Shown: in pieces, positions 11,139-24,161 of the stretch | How positions within the stretch are numbered: position 1 is the stretch's first letter | Layout of the letters: the number at the start of each line of letters is the position of its first letter | Notes under the pieces: model-generated | The model's input: only the letters and a program-made list of their open reading frames with translations | What the model was told of the DNA's origin: nothing | The model's database searches: none | NCBI GenBank assembly: GCA_905182995.1 | Contig: CAJJDP010000132.1 | Span: forward strand, 45,940-109,939 | From: Paramecium octaurelia | Lineage: Eukaryota; Ciliophora; Oligohymenophorea; Peniculida; Parameciidae | Direction of reading: 5' to 3' | Length of the DNA: 64,000 nucleotides | Made by a program: the position numbers and the translations under genes

Positions 11139-13452
11139 ATTTATTAAAGATTAAACAAGCATGTTTACTGAAAAAATTTACAAAAAACTTTTTCTTCAAA
11201 AGAAGAGAATCAAAATTTTTACTTAATTAAGTATGATATTAACCTATAAAATCATCAGCAACGTTAAATTAGCAAGAAAAATATGATCTCTTAAAAGAGA
11301 ACTCATTTTTAAATAAAATTAGATAACAATAATCGAATACTAAGTAGATGTTTCTATTTGACATTTCAAGTAATAGTTAGACAATTAAATGAATAGAAAT
11401 ATTGCTTTGATCTCATCTAGATTCTTATTGAGATTTATTTAACAATAAATAAATACCATATTATTGATTAATTATGATCACAACATAATTGTAAATTCAA
11501 TAAATTTCTAATATCGGATTCGGCTTCCTAATTGATTGCACTCTCATAAATATGATTTACCTATAGACGCTTCATACTAACTATATTCGCAAACTCTCTC
11601 TAAGAGTCACTAGTCTGTTGCAAATCCATTTATGAATCAATCTAATTTGAACTATAATAAACAGTAATTGTTATCTACTTATTATATCCAAATTTTTAAA
11701 CTCAACTATGCATTACTTTATTAATTTCTTTATAGTTCATTTGAATAGAAGATAATTATAATTTTTTAACTTATGCTAGAATAAGTTAATAATTTAAATT
11801 AGAATTCATTATTTGAATAAATTAATGTAGATTCAAATAATAATTCAAAACGTAATTTATTCTTTATAGACATTTTGTTTAAATTCAATTCATGTTTATC
11901 TTTAGATGCTTATAATTTAGTTCTAATATTCTAAGAAATAATTCAGTACAATTTTTATTTTTTTCTCTTATTGTAGAAAATAATTAATTTTCTTTCTAAA
12001 TTAGAATAATTCATAGTATAGATCCAGTCTGCATATTATATGTTTTAAAGAGATCCACCAAGTAATCTCTCTTAATTATCTGTTAATTATCAGCATCAAA
12101 TAACAAAATCAACTAAACCAGATTTAAAAACAATTGCAAATTTACTAAAAAACATTTATAGAGTGCTCCTGCAATCTACATTTCTCTTCAATTATGTCAT
12201 ACTAATAATATCATTCATAAGGAAGCAAACTTTGGTATTTGAAGCCTAGAAGAATAAGTTATAATGTTGAAGTCAATATCCTGATCGTATATCGAATAGT
12301 TTCATTATACCCTACATTAATATTGAATAGTAATAAACTTATTTATTAAATACGCTAATTTCACATTAATAATTCTATAATACGACTGGAGAGTATAATT
12401 TATTTTAAACTGAAAGAGTAATGTAGTTTATTAAAAAGATTATGATTATCAATCTTTTATAATGTATGAAAAATCTTAAAAGAAGGAAAAGTCTGATTAA
12501 TTATTATTATAATATGTTAATTTAGATTTTAATATTTATAACAAATACAAGAAGAGAAGAAATGCTGACTTTTGTGCAATTAATTAATAAAACAAGAAAT
12601 GAATGCTTAAACAATCATAAAAATAAAAGATTCTGATAATCGATCTTTTATAAATTAAAAATTAAAAAAATAGCTTTATAGCTACTATTAATTTATCAAT
12701 TGATGAATACAATTAATAATATAATTTATATAGATTCTATACAATTATTTAATTTTTGAGTTTCTTGGTCTAGCAAAAACAACATTAATAAGTGAATCGA
12801 CTCCAAATAAAAATGGTATTTAGAAAATTATGAAATTTTTTGAGTAAATCAAGAGAATGATGCTGAATTGTTATTTAAATAAACATTGGAAACGAAGGCA
12901 AAAGAATGAAAGTATAAATAATGATAATTAAAACAAGATATATCAAATAACCTTTCAAAAGCTATGAGAAAATGGATAATTATTTTACTTCATATGCAAA
13001 TGCTGACTCAAGATAAAGAAGCAAGTATATTGAAGGTTCTAACCTTTTTTACCAGATGCATATCTTATTAATGAGGTCATAAATTAACTATTAGCTCAAA
13101 AAAAGTGAATTTTATTAATTTTCCATGAATCCTTTTTTTGATTCATATAACTAGATAGAATAACCTTTAAATTTGTAAAATCTATATAGATCAATTATAG
13201 GTTATATTAATAACTTTCTGTAATCAAATAATGTTGTTATTCAAGAATAATGTTATGATAATCTGCACTTATCTGCAAATAATGTTAGAATATGAATTTT
13301 GAAAATGATATCGTTTATCAAATTAAGCATACCCAAGAATGGTTTTATAATAAGAATATAAGTAAGTGTTTATTTTTATAGAAATAACTATTATATTAAT
13401 TACAATTTATTGAGATCTGAAATTATTATTAATTAAATCAAAATCAATAAAT
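11139..13452. other. Decayed coding sequence, no intact gene
   Basis: Protein-like pieces occur in shifting plus-strand frames: RDPPSNLSQLSVNYQHQITK near 12050, MSYQQYHSQGSKLWYLKPRR near 12195, and a charged piece near 12830 (FFEQIKRMMLNCYL..). They are separated by TGA codons and frame changes that no short intron repairs. Two similar blocks containing the motif AAAAGATT..GAT..TCTTTTATAA (about 12435 and 12625) suggest a local duplication. I read this as gene relics. The parent family is not identified. Confidence 0.35.
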
Positions 13453-14800
13453 ATGTTAGATAAAGTGGATTAAATAAATTAAGATTATATAGGTAAAGCT
13501 TAAGACACTATCTAAACTATGTAATAAGAAGTAGAAGTAAATAATTAAATAAATAATGCAAATAGTAGCCATTCAACAGAAATTATGTATAACTTGATCA
13601 ATCCGTTAAAGAGCAGTACAACTGCATGTAGATATTACCATTCTAATTATCATCAGATATAGCAGAACATAATATTTATAAACATTAATTTTAGAATGAT
13701 CATTTCTAGAAGTAAATCAATTAAGAAGTGACATCCTTCTAAACTACTATGCAAAATCAAATATAAAATACTCAGCATTAATATAATGAAACTCATCTTT
13801 AATAAATTAATAATCAATTAAGTATTCAACAACCATCAACTCTACATTTTACTCCATTCACCTATTAATTGATATAACACAACACGATTAAATAAGAGGA
13901 ATATTGTTTTGCAATCGCTGTAAATAAAGATTGTTCTACATTGGTTACAGGATGTAACAGTAAAATAAAAGTGTTTGAATTGAATTAAGGAATTTTGAAA
14001 TAACTTTAACTTTTAAATGAACATACAAGTTATGTTTATACTCTAAATTTCTTGAAGAGATCGGATCAGTTTATATCTGGGAGTTATGATAAATTGATAA
14101 TTATTTGGACGAGAAATCAAAACAATTCATGGGTGTGTTAATAAAAATTGATTGGACATACAAGTTAAATTAACTGTTTAATAATAAATGATAATGAAGA
14201 TCTTATCATATCTGGCAGCTATGATAAAACAATTAAATTCTGGCAGAAATAGAATCTTTGGTTGTGTTCATAAACGATTACAGATCATAATAGTTATATA
14301 TGGGGATTAAGCATAAATGAATCCTAAAATAAAGTGATATCGAGTGGGGATGATAAACTTATATTGATAATAGAATAATCAGAACAGACTAAATAATGGA
14401 CTATAATATAAAAGATTACAGTAGAAATATTCGGAGTTAGATTATGCTTTATTGATAATAATACTTTCATATTTTAACCTTGGGGGAAAGATTATGTGCA
14501 TATTTTTGAGATGAATAGTACTAATAAATAGTATGTAAAAAAAAGGATATTCCTGTAAAAGGTGGTTCAGATTATATGTACTTTCCTTAATAATATTTAA
14601 AATCAAAATGTATCCTTGTGCATAAAAATGCTTCAAATGTGAGTTTAATAAGGAAGAAATAAAATGGTGACTTTATAATTGAGTAATCTATTGACTTTGG
14701 AACTTATAGTATTTTTGGATATATGACTGATGATGGACAGTACTTGATAAGTTGGGATGATAAGACTAAAGAATATCAGATCAGGAAATATTCAGAATGA
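13453..14800 (+). CDS. WD40-repeat protein, family copy A (single-base frameshift)
   Basis: Coiled-coil N-terminus (MLDKVDQINQDYIGKAQDT) followed by a WD40 domain. One 29-nt intron is at 13537-13565. Repeat signatures include QFISGSYDKLIIIWTRNQ, DLIISGSYDKTIKFWQK and VISSGDDKLILIIEQ, and the family tail should read YLISWDDKTKEYQIRKYSE. Exon length is one base short of a multiple of three: the A-run at 14537-14544 has eight A where sister copies (18708, 35565) imply nine. As written the frame exits to a TGA at 14640-14642 and loses the last ~55 residues, while the correct frame is otherwise perfect to TGA 14798-14800. This is either a homopolymer sequencing error or a very recent inactivation. 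WD40 propellers are protein-interaction platforms; this family's role is unknown. Confidence 0.8.
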
Positions 14801-14879
14801 CGAGATTTATATAATTTTAATCAAATTATACATTCATTTGTTTTCTACAATTGCTTTTTTTCAATCTTTCTTTAAATAT

Positions 14880-15740
14880 GTTTGTTTCATATTATTTAAC
14901 TTATTTTCATCAAATTATTTTTCATAGCATTTACTAAGTTTCTCTTACTTCTTCTCAGTATGAGTTTCATCCATTGTTAGTGCTTTCTTCTCTGCGAATA
15001 TATTAGCCTACTTTTTTCTTTCTCAACATTTGAATGGTTCATTCCAGTTCATCCTCATAACTGAATTACCAAAAGTTTGATATTGTTATTATTTTCATGA
15101 AATCAAAATCATTATCATTAACTGTCACTTATCTGGCTAAGCTTCATCACAATGAGTTAATTTAATTTCTTTTTTAATTTCCTTCTAAACAGATTTTATC
15201 AAATTTCATAGGTTTTGGCCATGATATTTCTACTCAGCTACTTTGGGATTCATAGACAAATGTTCTCCGCTAGAATAACAATTAAAAGGGGAATATTTGA
15301 TTCATTCACTTCTTTCTGTTGACAAAAGTTGATTAATAGACTTTTCCTTTCTCTATCTTCTTGATTTTTCACCTTCTGAATATATCTATTGTAATAAATC
15401 TACAAGTTATCATTTTAGATAATTGAATTTTTAACTGTACAGCGATGGTAAAATCTCCATCATTTGGAGAGATGTCTTCCAAGCCTTTCTAAATTCTTTA
15501 ATTTAAACTTCCTCTAAAGGACCAAAGTAATATTTAAGTAAAATCCCCAATCAAATTGTCAAGTAAGTTATACTCTGCAGTCGAGTAAATCATTCTTAAA
15601 GTAGCTAGTTAAATCACCCTGAGAATTAGATGGATTAGAGGCAGTTCGATAACAAGAAATGTACCCCATCTATTGGTTTAGTTATGTATCTTACTTTTAT
15701 TAGCCATTTCCATTATAAATTCTGATAATTTCTTATCTTA
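14880..15740 (-). pseudogene. Heavily decayed gene, family unknown
   Basis: Minus-strand frames carry protein-like blocks in order from about 15730 down to 14880: MEMANKSKIHNQTNRWGTFL, SCYRTASNPSNSQGDLTSYF (overlapping in another frame), GLEDISPNDGDFTIAVQLK, EGEKSRRQRKEKSINQLLS and NDNDFDFMKIITISNFWQFS. They are broken by TGA codons and at least five frame changes. No intron set restores one protein. I do not recognise the family. Confidence 0.45.
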
Positions 15741-16089
15741 GATATTTTAAATGGGCTTATTTGCTACTTAAAAATGATTCTTACAAAATCTTTGTTCAAC
15801 ATATTAAAAATTCTTCCTATCCATCCTTCTTGTTTCATTTCAAGTACAACTTTGTGTTATCAATTACAATTTATCATTCTTCAAATATTCGTAAACTCAT
15901 TACTGTAGTGATAAATTCAATATTCTGACGTTCTCAACCTTATTTTAATGAAACACAATCATTATGTTCATTCCAATCTATTCTTTTTTGAAAATCTTAA
16001 TCGAAATTCCTACGCTTTCAATAGCAAATCCAATTCCTTAAAATCAAATGCCTTTTAGTTTGGTATTTACGATATATTGATTTTATACA

Positions 16090-17290
16090 TCTTATGAGAT
16101 ATTAGAGAACACACCCTGCTTAAGGTGAGGATAGTCTAGAGTAAATTCATGTATTGTGAAGAGAGAACTAATAGGGAGTTGACAGACCTAAGTAATATCG
16201 AAAATTTCCTCCCGTGATAATCGTTTAAAGAGGCTAAGAAGTTGAGGAGAATATTTCTAATATAGATCTCCAGATAACTGAAGTGTTTCATTCGATTAAA
16301 TACCTTATAATAGACTTCAGAGAATGGAAAAGTAATTTGATTAGATTATATATATTGATAAGAAGACAAGTGCTTTTCGAGAGGAATACTTGCAAGAGAG
16401 TATTTAAAAGAATCAAATCTTTATCTAAAAACGATTGATTAGTACAAAAAATGCCATAATCAGCCACATTTACGTGTTAGGAATTATCAAAAAGCATTGG
16501 CAAAATAAAATTTTGGATGATATAAATGATAGGAGTCAGAAACTGTTGTGAAACAAGAGAATAAAGAATTATAGAATTTCAGTAAGAATGTATATGTTCA
16601 TAAAACAGGAACATTCCCTGCTAAACTCATTTTCCTTCAATTGCTTCTGTAAAAAGCTAATATCGCAAGAAATTTGTCCATTAGATGAGATTGAAGAAAA
16701 ATATTTTTATTGTTAACTTCATGACGAATTGGACTCATTATAGAAGCCTAAGCTGGGCATGGATATTTACTTGATAACTTAGATTAACTGGAGAGACACG
16801 ATCTATATGGACTAAGGATAGGATGATCAAGACCCAATGAAAAATTAATGGAAATTAATATTTTTTGCCAGAAAACAAGGAGGAAAAGAATAACATGTTA
16901 AAAAAAATGAAAGAAAGGAGAAGACTAAGAAATTATGCTTTTAATGGAAATGACGAAAAACAAAGAGAGTATTGAAATCCTGTTCCACAAAAATTTCTCT
17001 AATTTAAAAGACTTCTTAGAGAATAAATCGGTCATCCATATGTACTAGGAGGGTAGCTGTCTTTGTAAAGATGGGTAAAAACTCAAGTGCGTTGATTAAG
17101 AGAGGATTGCTTTGAGGAGATTTTGTACCTATAATATCTCAGATCAGAAAATGTTTTGATGTAAATCAAGGGTAATGATGAAAAATAGGAGGATAGTTGA
17201 TTGTCAATGCACTGCAAAGAGTATTTCGATTAAGGTGGACGCTCTGAATTAAATTATGAGGAACAAACTTCGTTTTAGCAAAAAAGCCAT
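16090..17290 (+). pseudogene. Decayed gene region with a cysteine-rich block
   Basis: Plus-strand pieces include MRYQRTHPAQGEDSLEQIHV, YRKFPPVIIVQRGQEVEENI, EAQAGHGYLLDNLDQLERHD and, near 17040, EGSCLCKDGQKLKCVDQERI followed by further Cys. GC content is visibly higher than in neighbouring intergenic DNA. TGA codons and frame changes break the pieces. It is probably one former gene. A secreted or surface Cys-rich protein is possible but unproven, and a transposase origin cannot be excluded. Confidence 0.4.
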
Positions 17291-17399
17291 TGGAGTTTAA
17301 TTTTAGTGACACCACTTTGCTTTGGTTTTTAATTATAATTTACTAGTTTATAGTAATTAAGGTTAAGGTACCTCTATATTAATGATTTATCTTAAAAAC

Positions 17400-18722
17400 T
17401 GCTGAATTCTTTCTAGGTGGTTCTATGTCAGTTGTATTGTATACTTTCTTAAGAATTTCAAACTACTCTCTGATACTCTGCAAATGGCATGCAGATTCCA
17501 TTATCAATTTTTATACAAATTTCGGTTCAATAATACCTATGTCTATAAATGCAATTCTTTTATGTATTGGGTCATGCTTAAATAACATTGTAGGTTCAAT
17601 TCATTTTTTTAATAAACTTTTATCAGATAAAACGATTAATTGGTTTTATAAAATACTTGTTACACAAATGTGCAATTCATTATCTCGGCTGTGTTTGATT
17701 ATTTCAGTATATTAAGTTTATCAGATGATAACTAATTTATCTCAATTAAGTTGATATTTTCAAAAGTTATTTTTGGTCTATACTAAAATATTTATTTCCA
17801 CAATTTTGCAGTAAAGTATTTATGTTTTTAGTTAATGAATTAATAAAGGCTTAGGAAAATGTTCAAAGAATAATGAATATTTTAGCATTACTCTATGATT
17901 AGGTTTGTAAAGTTACTTATTTGTTAAAATAAGGAAAATAATAAACCGTAAAGGTCTCAAATTATCTTGATATTATAAAGTTGTGAATAGAGATTATCTT
18001 CATTGATATCCTTTTAAACAAATTATTTTAATGACTTATAATGAATTATAATTTTCAATCTCCAAGTAAGCATTACCCTTTAGTATTTCTTATTTTTTTA
18101 AAACCTAATTGGTTATTTATGTATTATAATCATTTTGTTGAAGAAATACTTTTTACGCTATTAGAAGACTGAATTTTCTCAATTTATTAAGCTCAAATTT
18201 AAAATTACACTTTCTAACCTTCCTTTATATATTTATTTTTTAATTTAATCTAACTTTATACTCTATACAACCAGAGATTCTATAAATTGCCTTTCAACAA
18301 TAAAATAAGCATTAATAATATGTCGAAATCTACAATCTTTTCAGGAACTATTTTATTTGATAAAATTCTAAATTTAGAATCAAAAAATATGATTTAATTA
18401 GAATATTACTCTACTTATTTCTAAGCAGTTTCCTTTCTAGTTGGATTGATATTTCGTATAACCCTATTAATTATTTTACATATTTCTATCAGCATTGCTG
18501 ACTTTCAAAATTTTGATAATCTATTCACTTTCCCTGTGATAGTCTTGATTTTATATTTCCCTCTGATTGAAGTATTTAACACGTTTTTAAGGAATCTGGC
18601 CCAAAAATTTATTAATGTAACTCCTTACCTCTATTTAAAATTTAATAGAAATGCATCACTTTATAATTAATTTGTTCATTCTTTGTTTTATAAATAAATT
18701 TCCTTGAATGATAACAGAAGAT
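17400..18722 (+). pseudogene. Broken multi-pass membrane protein gene
   Basis: Three open segments with strong membrane character. At 17425-17753 there is a segment beginning MSVVLYTFLRISNYSLILCK with two or three hydrophobic spans. Near 17830 there is a charged helix VNELIKAQENVQRIMNILAL. At 18320-18722 a frame begins MSKSTIFSGTILFDKILNLE and contains VSFLVGLIFRITLLIILHIS and a further span (FPVIVLILYFPLIEVF). The order and the SxNM..LEYYSTYFQA segment recall an ABCC-type transmembrane domain, but no nucleotide-binding domain is present and TGA codons separate the pieces. The last segment's stop overlaps the start of WD40 copy B in another frame. I would not assign function. Confidence 0.4.
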
Positions 18723-19880
18723 GATAAAATAAGCGAAACCCACCAAAGAAAAATAAATGAATGCTTGGAAAGTTTGTAATATTCAATGGAGGTAAATAAG
18801 TGCTCTTAACAACTTAATTCCTTAAACTAAAATAATATTTCAAATCAATAGAAAGATTAACAAATCGAATAACTTATCAATTCTTAAACTATTGAATAAA
18901 CAGCAACCATTACGCAATCTAATCTTAAACCTTTCACTTATTAATTGATACCATAAAATTCAATTAAATAAAATGAGCATTGTAGAGCAATTGCTGTTAA
19001 TAAAGATCATTCAACATTAATTGCTGCATGCGAAAAATAAATCAAAGTATTTGAATTTAAATAAGGAATATTGATATAGCATTAAATATTAAGTCAACAT
19101 AGAAGTTATGTTCATACTTTGAATTTTATGAAGAAATCGGACCAGTTTATATCTGGGAGTGCAGATAACTCAATAATAATATGGACCAGAGGTGAAAATA
19201 ATTAATGGATTTGGTAATAGAAATTGAACGGACATACGAGTAGTATCTATTGTTTGGTATTAAATAATAATGAAGATCTTATTGTATCTGGAAGTTAGGA
19301 TAATAAAATTAAATTCTGGTAGAAGGAAGATGAATGGTTGTGTTCTTAGACAATCAGTGATCATATTTCAACAGTATATGCATTAAGTTTTAATGAATAA
19401 TCAAATAAATTGATATCTTCTGGGCATGATAAATAGATATTGATAATAGAATAATAATAATTGAATAAACAATGGATTGTAATATAAAAGATTAAAGTCA
19501 AACAATTAGGATACCGATTATGCTTTATTGATGACAATACATTCACATTCTAACCTTGTGATAAAGAGTACATGCATGTTTTTGAAATGAATATTGCTAA
19601 TAAATAGTACACCAAGACGAAGGATATTCCAGTAAAAGGTGGTTCAGATTGCTCTTTGTTTCCATAATAATATATAAGGTCAAAATTTATCCTTGTGAAT
19701 AAAAATGGATTGAATGTGACTTTAATAATGAACAAACAAAATGGTCAGTTTATACCCGAGCAATCTATTCAATTTGATAATTATTGTATCTTTGGATGTA
19801 TGTCTGATGATGGGTAGTATTTAATCACTTGGGATCCTGCATCAAAAGAATATTAGATCAGAAAATATCAGGAAACCTGA
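18708..19880 (+). CDS. WD40-repeat protein, family copy B
   Basis: An uninterrupted 390-residue frame without an intron. A short coiled-coil head (MITEDDKISETHQRKINECL) leads to six or seven WD40 blades: IAACEKQIKVFEFKQGI, QFISGSADNSIIIWTRGE, DLIVSGSQDNKIKFWQKED, LISSGHDKQILIIEQ, the family segment KDIPVKGGSDCSLFPQQY, and the tail YLITWDPASKEYQIRKYQET. Compared with copies A and C the N-terminal coil is about 70 residues shorter and the intron that follows the first ~30 codons in those copies is absent, as if a segment containing intron and coil was deleted. Function unknown beyond a scaffold role expected for WD40 propellers. It starts inside the relic membrane frame just upstream. Confidence 0.85.
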
Positions 19881-22800
19881 GTCGCCGAGTAAATTATAGC
19901 AAACGAGATTTATCAGTCAAAAACTATATATATTTTTTTGAAAGATTTATATCTATATTAGGCTCGATTTTATCTTATGATTTAAATAATTTTATAAAAT
20001 TGTTTCATATTTAAAGAACATTTTGTAAGTTGAATAGTTTATTTTATTACTTATTCTGTTTAGATTATAAGGACAAATTGAAGGACTATTAAATTATCTT
20101 AGATTTTTAATATTTTTAAATTTTACCATCTATCAAAGATTTTTAATTAATTAAATATATTTAAATATTATATATCTAAGGTTATATAATTTTCATTATA
20201 TTCAGAAAGAAACAATATTAAGTTTTTTTTGTTTTGAAATAACATCAAAAAAATTTGAGAGTTCTATTTTTAGATATATAGAATCACTTTTAGAGAAAGA
20301 TAAACGAAGATAACAGCAAATCAGGCTTTGCCATAAATCCCTATAAACTCTTACAGCCTTATGAGTATATTAGAAATTAAGAGAGTGTTTATCAGTATGA
20401 AAGAAAATTACTGGGTTTAGAAGGTTGATTTCATATGTCAGTGAACTCACCAACAAGAGAACTTATAACTGAATCCTTATAGATTCTGATTAGGACATTT
20501 GGTAGACGGAGTATAAAAGTGAATGCAAATTACCTCTTGAAAGATTTAACTTCCATAAATCAATATTAGGAGAGGATTTGAACAAATAACCTAGGATAGT
20601 ATCGAACCAATTTCCATATTATGAAGGGTAGCTCAGAAATAAAACAAATATTATGAAGAATTTATTGGAAACATAATATTCAAATAAATTCATTTTAATT
20701 TATTAACAAAGTTTTTATCATATAAGCGAATTTTTAACATCAATATTTTCTAATTAAATGTTGAAAAAATAGAATATCTTAAGAGGATGTTCTAAAATTG
20801 AATTAGAAGTAGTAGGTGAAGAGGCAAGTTAACTTAGAGAAAATAAGAATACGAGAAGTAATCGCGAGAGATGCTAATTATTCTATTTTATTCAACTGAC
20901 AACTTATGTTTAATAATAGAAAATAAACTTAAAGAGAATGATGAGATGATCTATTTGATATAAAAAATGGAAGTTAAATTGTTATTTACTTGCTTACAGA
21001 TCAATTTCCTTGAACAAAGTGGCACCAAGAATTGCTTCATTATCTGATATGAGATAAAATTGATCTAAAGTCATGTAATCAAATTTGTGGAAAGGAGCTT
21101 TAAGCCAACATTCCAATAGATAACAAGCACTTATATAAACCTGAAATAAGTTAGTGTTGTAAGTGGACTTAAAATAAAGGTCAATATAAGAAGTTTATTA
21201 TTATCTCTTAAGAGAAAGGGTAATTCGAAAGAACGTTACGCTTTTCTATTTTTGAGATACGACATCTGGTGTACCTATGATTATATTAGTTAAAGAACAG
21301 CTTTGATTCAAGAATGAAATATAAGAAGGGTCTTTAATCTGTATTTTCTGCCATAAATAAGATACTACAATTTGGAGATTTGTTTACAACTTAACGGTAC
21401 CATAATCTAAAGGTAGATAATAAAATGAATCTCTTTGGTAATATTATTTCTACAATTGATGTTAAAGAAAAATCTTCTTAATGAATATACATTATTTTTA
21501 ATTTCTCCTGACCTCATTGCTGTTCATTAGGAGATTTAATTTTTGCATTTTACTGTCAAAGTATCACTTTTAGATTTAAGAATTGGGAATATCACGAGGA
21601 ATTTGGAATCATTATGAATTAATAGTGTTAAATTAAATAGTCAGTTGCAACCACAATTCCAAAATAAAGTTGAAAAATTTATCACAATTTAAATGAATTA
21701 TTTTAGGAAGGCTTTAGCAATTTAATTTTAATTTTAAGTTTCTAAATTCAGTTCATCCTAATATTATAACAAATATTTAGTTAAATTAGTAAAAGAATAA
21801 TGAATTAATTTAATTGAAGCGATGATCAAATTCAAGAGGTGCTTGAAATAAGAGCCCTAGTATTCTTCTAAAGTGAGAGTCTAGATAGTAATATAAATGC
21901 TAATGCTAAATAAATTCGCAAAGAGGGGTGATTTTTTTTAGGAAATGATAACGAAAAATCCTAACTAAATCATTACACTTGCACAAGTTGCCATGCAATA
22001 ACAAATAAGTTTGTAGGTAAGTAGAATGAAGTATTGAATAAATATTATCTAAAGTTTATATAGCAGTCGTTTTCAAATTTCAGACAGAGTGATTAAAAAA
22101 TATAAAAATATCAAATTCTCTTAATCCTTGATGAGGTCCACTTTAAATTATATTACAATAATCATAGATTAATTATTTTAAATATATAACTTACTTTCAA
22201 AATATTTAGAAATAATTATCTTTTAAGGAAGAAAATTGATTGCAATTAGTCTTAAATCTCAAAATCTTAGTTCTCAAAAATAGAAATTGTATTTGATAAC
22301 TATTTGACACTATTTCATATCTCGTCTAAATGGATTTTTCGACCAATTTTAAAAGTTGTTTTTGATTTTATCTAATTGTGTTACACAGGAATTACTTTAG
22401 GTCTACTCAAATTATTAGATTAAATCTATTTAGTACGCTATATTATTTACGACCATTATTCTCAGTTGATTACCTTTATATTTGTATATTCATAAATATC
22501 CTTCATTTAACATAGACATTTTATTATCTGCGATAAGAAATTATTTAGAAATGACAAATGATGATTAGAAAAATCATTATATTTAGTAGTAAAGTATTTG
22601 TATTGTAGTTAAAAAATGTAGCTTATTTTTTGATGAGACAGATTACTAGAAGCAAAACACTATCCTCAAATAGGCACTTTATGATTCATTCAAAATAATA
22701 TACTTGACTTTGAAGACGTTTCTACTCAATTGCTTAAATGATAAATAGAGACTACGTTAAATCTTATGTATTGATATGTAGATATTTGTTCCTATATTCG

Positions 22801-23294
22801 CTAACTGAGAATGTCCTTAATAGATTTTTATAATCACCCTATCTGACTTAGAATTTCATAAGCATAGAATTTGAAATTGCCAGAAAAATCTATATGAACA
22901 AAATAATTTAATATATGTTTTTGAAGTGTGTAAATCTATTCTTGCCAAACATGTTTAATTACTTATCCTAATATCAAATTAATAACTTGTATTAGTATAA
23001 ATAAAAACAGAAAAATTTTTGAGTTAGATGCAATGCTTTACATCTAAAATTTATCTGGTCTTCTAATTAAATCAACATAACTGGCAATTTAAAATATTTG
23101 TTGAGAAATTAATCCAAAAAGGATTATAAAATTTTTTCATCTATACACATAAATTAAGTAATTTAATTGCTTTTTATAATAGTTAATGTATAAATGCAGG
23201 AAATATCTTAAAACTGAATCAAAGACAAAAGATAAAAACTCCTCCGAAGTTTATTTCAATAATTCTTCTAAAGTACTATTACATTTTGCTACTA
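19881..23294. other. Relic-rich stretch up to the assembly gap
   Basis: No intact gene. Protein-like but broken plus-strand pieces lie around 20280-20640 (ESLLEKDKRRQQQIRLCHKS; MSVNSPTRELITESLQILIR), mixed with TGA codons and frame changes. 21500-23180 is AT-rich and featureless to me. A frame opening at 23186 (MYKCRKYLKTESKTKDKNSS) runs into the gap and could be a gene start, but only 36 codons are visible. Confidence 0.35.
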
Positions 23295-23893
23295 NNNNNN
23301 NNNNNNNNNNNNNNNNNNNNNNNNNNNNNNNNNNNNNNNNNNNNNNNNNNNNNNNNNNNNNNNNNNNNNNNNNNNNNNNNNNNNNNNNNNNNNNNNNNNN
23401 NNNNNNNNNNNNNNNNNNNNNNNNNNNNNNNNNNNNNNNNNNNNNNNNNNNNNNNNNNNNNNNNNNNNNNNNNNNNNNNNNNNNNNNNNNNNNNNNNNNN
23501 NNNNNNNNNNNNNNNNNNNNNNNNNNNNNNNNNNNNNNNNNNNNNNNNNNNNNNNNNNNNNNNNNNNNNNNNNNNNNNNNNNNNNNNNNNNNNNNNNNNN
23601 NNNNNNNNNNNNNNNNNNNNNNNNNNNNNNNNNNNNNNNNNNNNNNNNNNNNNNNNNNNNNNNNNNNNNNNNNNNNNNNNNNNNNNNNNNNNNNNNNNNN
23701 NNNNNNNNNNNNNNNNNNNNNNNNNNNNNNNNNNNNNNNNNNNNNNNNNNNNNNNNNNNNNNNNNNNNNNNNNNNNNNNNNNNNNNNNNNNNNNNNNNNN
23801 NNNNNNNNNNNNNNNNNNNNNNNNNNNNNNNNNNNNNNNNNNNNNNNNNNNNNNNNNNNNNNNNNNNNNNNNNNNNNNNNNNNNNNNNNNNNN
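23295..23893. other. Assembly gap (599 N)
   Basis: A run of N. Frames crossing it are artefacts of the unknown bases. The flanks both look partly coding, so a gene may be hidden in it. Confidence 0.99.
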
Positions 23894-24161
23894 AGGATCT
23901 TGGGTTATGAATTCTTCGAACCCTTTACATAGTTGGAAGAGATGCTGCTCACATAAGAAGAGTATGTAATTTGAACACATAATGGACCTTCTGTTCGGTG
24001 AACTTGGCAATTGGCAAGAAAGGATGGATAAGATGGTACATAATGTCCAAAATGCGGATGCAAAGATATATACCGATACTTAAAAAGCATTGAGAGAACA
24101 GGCGAAGAAGATTGCTGAAAGAATTAAAAAATTAATAACTTTGGATACCAACCATTTATGA
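23894..24161 (+). CDS. 3' end of a gene hidden by the gap
   Basis: The last ~65 codons are convincingly coding: FEHIMDLLFGELGNWQERMD, then MVHNVQNADAKIYTDTQKAL and a basic helix ending ..IKKLITLDTNHL before TGA at 24159-24161. Just after the gap a second frame reads EFFEPFTQLEEMLLTQEEY, which joins the first only with a frame change or an unrecognised intron near 23955. The protein looks helical or coiled. The family is unknown because the bulk of the gene lies in the gap. Confidence 0.5.

Noticed and set aside
16090..17290. Transposase gene (Tc1/mariner or PiggyBac-like)
   Set aside because: No DDE/DDD spacing or terminal inverted repeats could be traced; the pieces do not resemble a transposase clearly.
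17400..18722. Live ABC transporter (ABCC type)
   Set aside because: Only transmembrane-like pieces are present, separated by TGA codons, and no Walker A, signature or Walker B sequence is nearby.
23186..24010. Frames of 227-248 residues crossing the N run
   Set aside because: Translation of unknown bases; no information.
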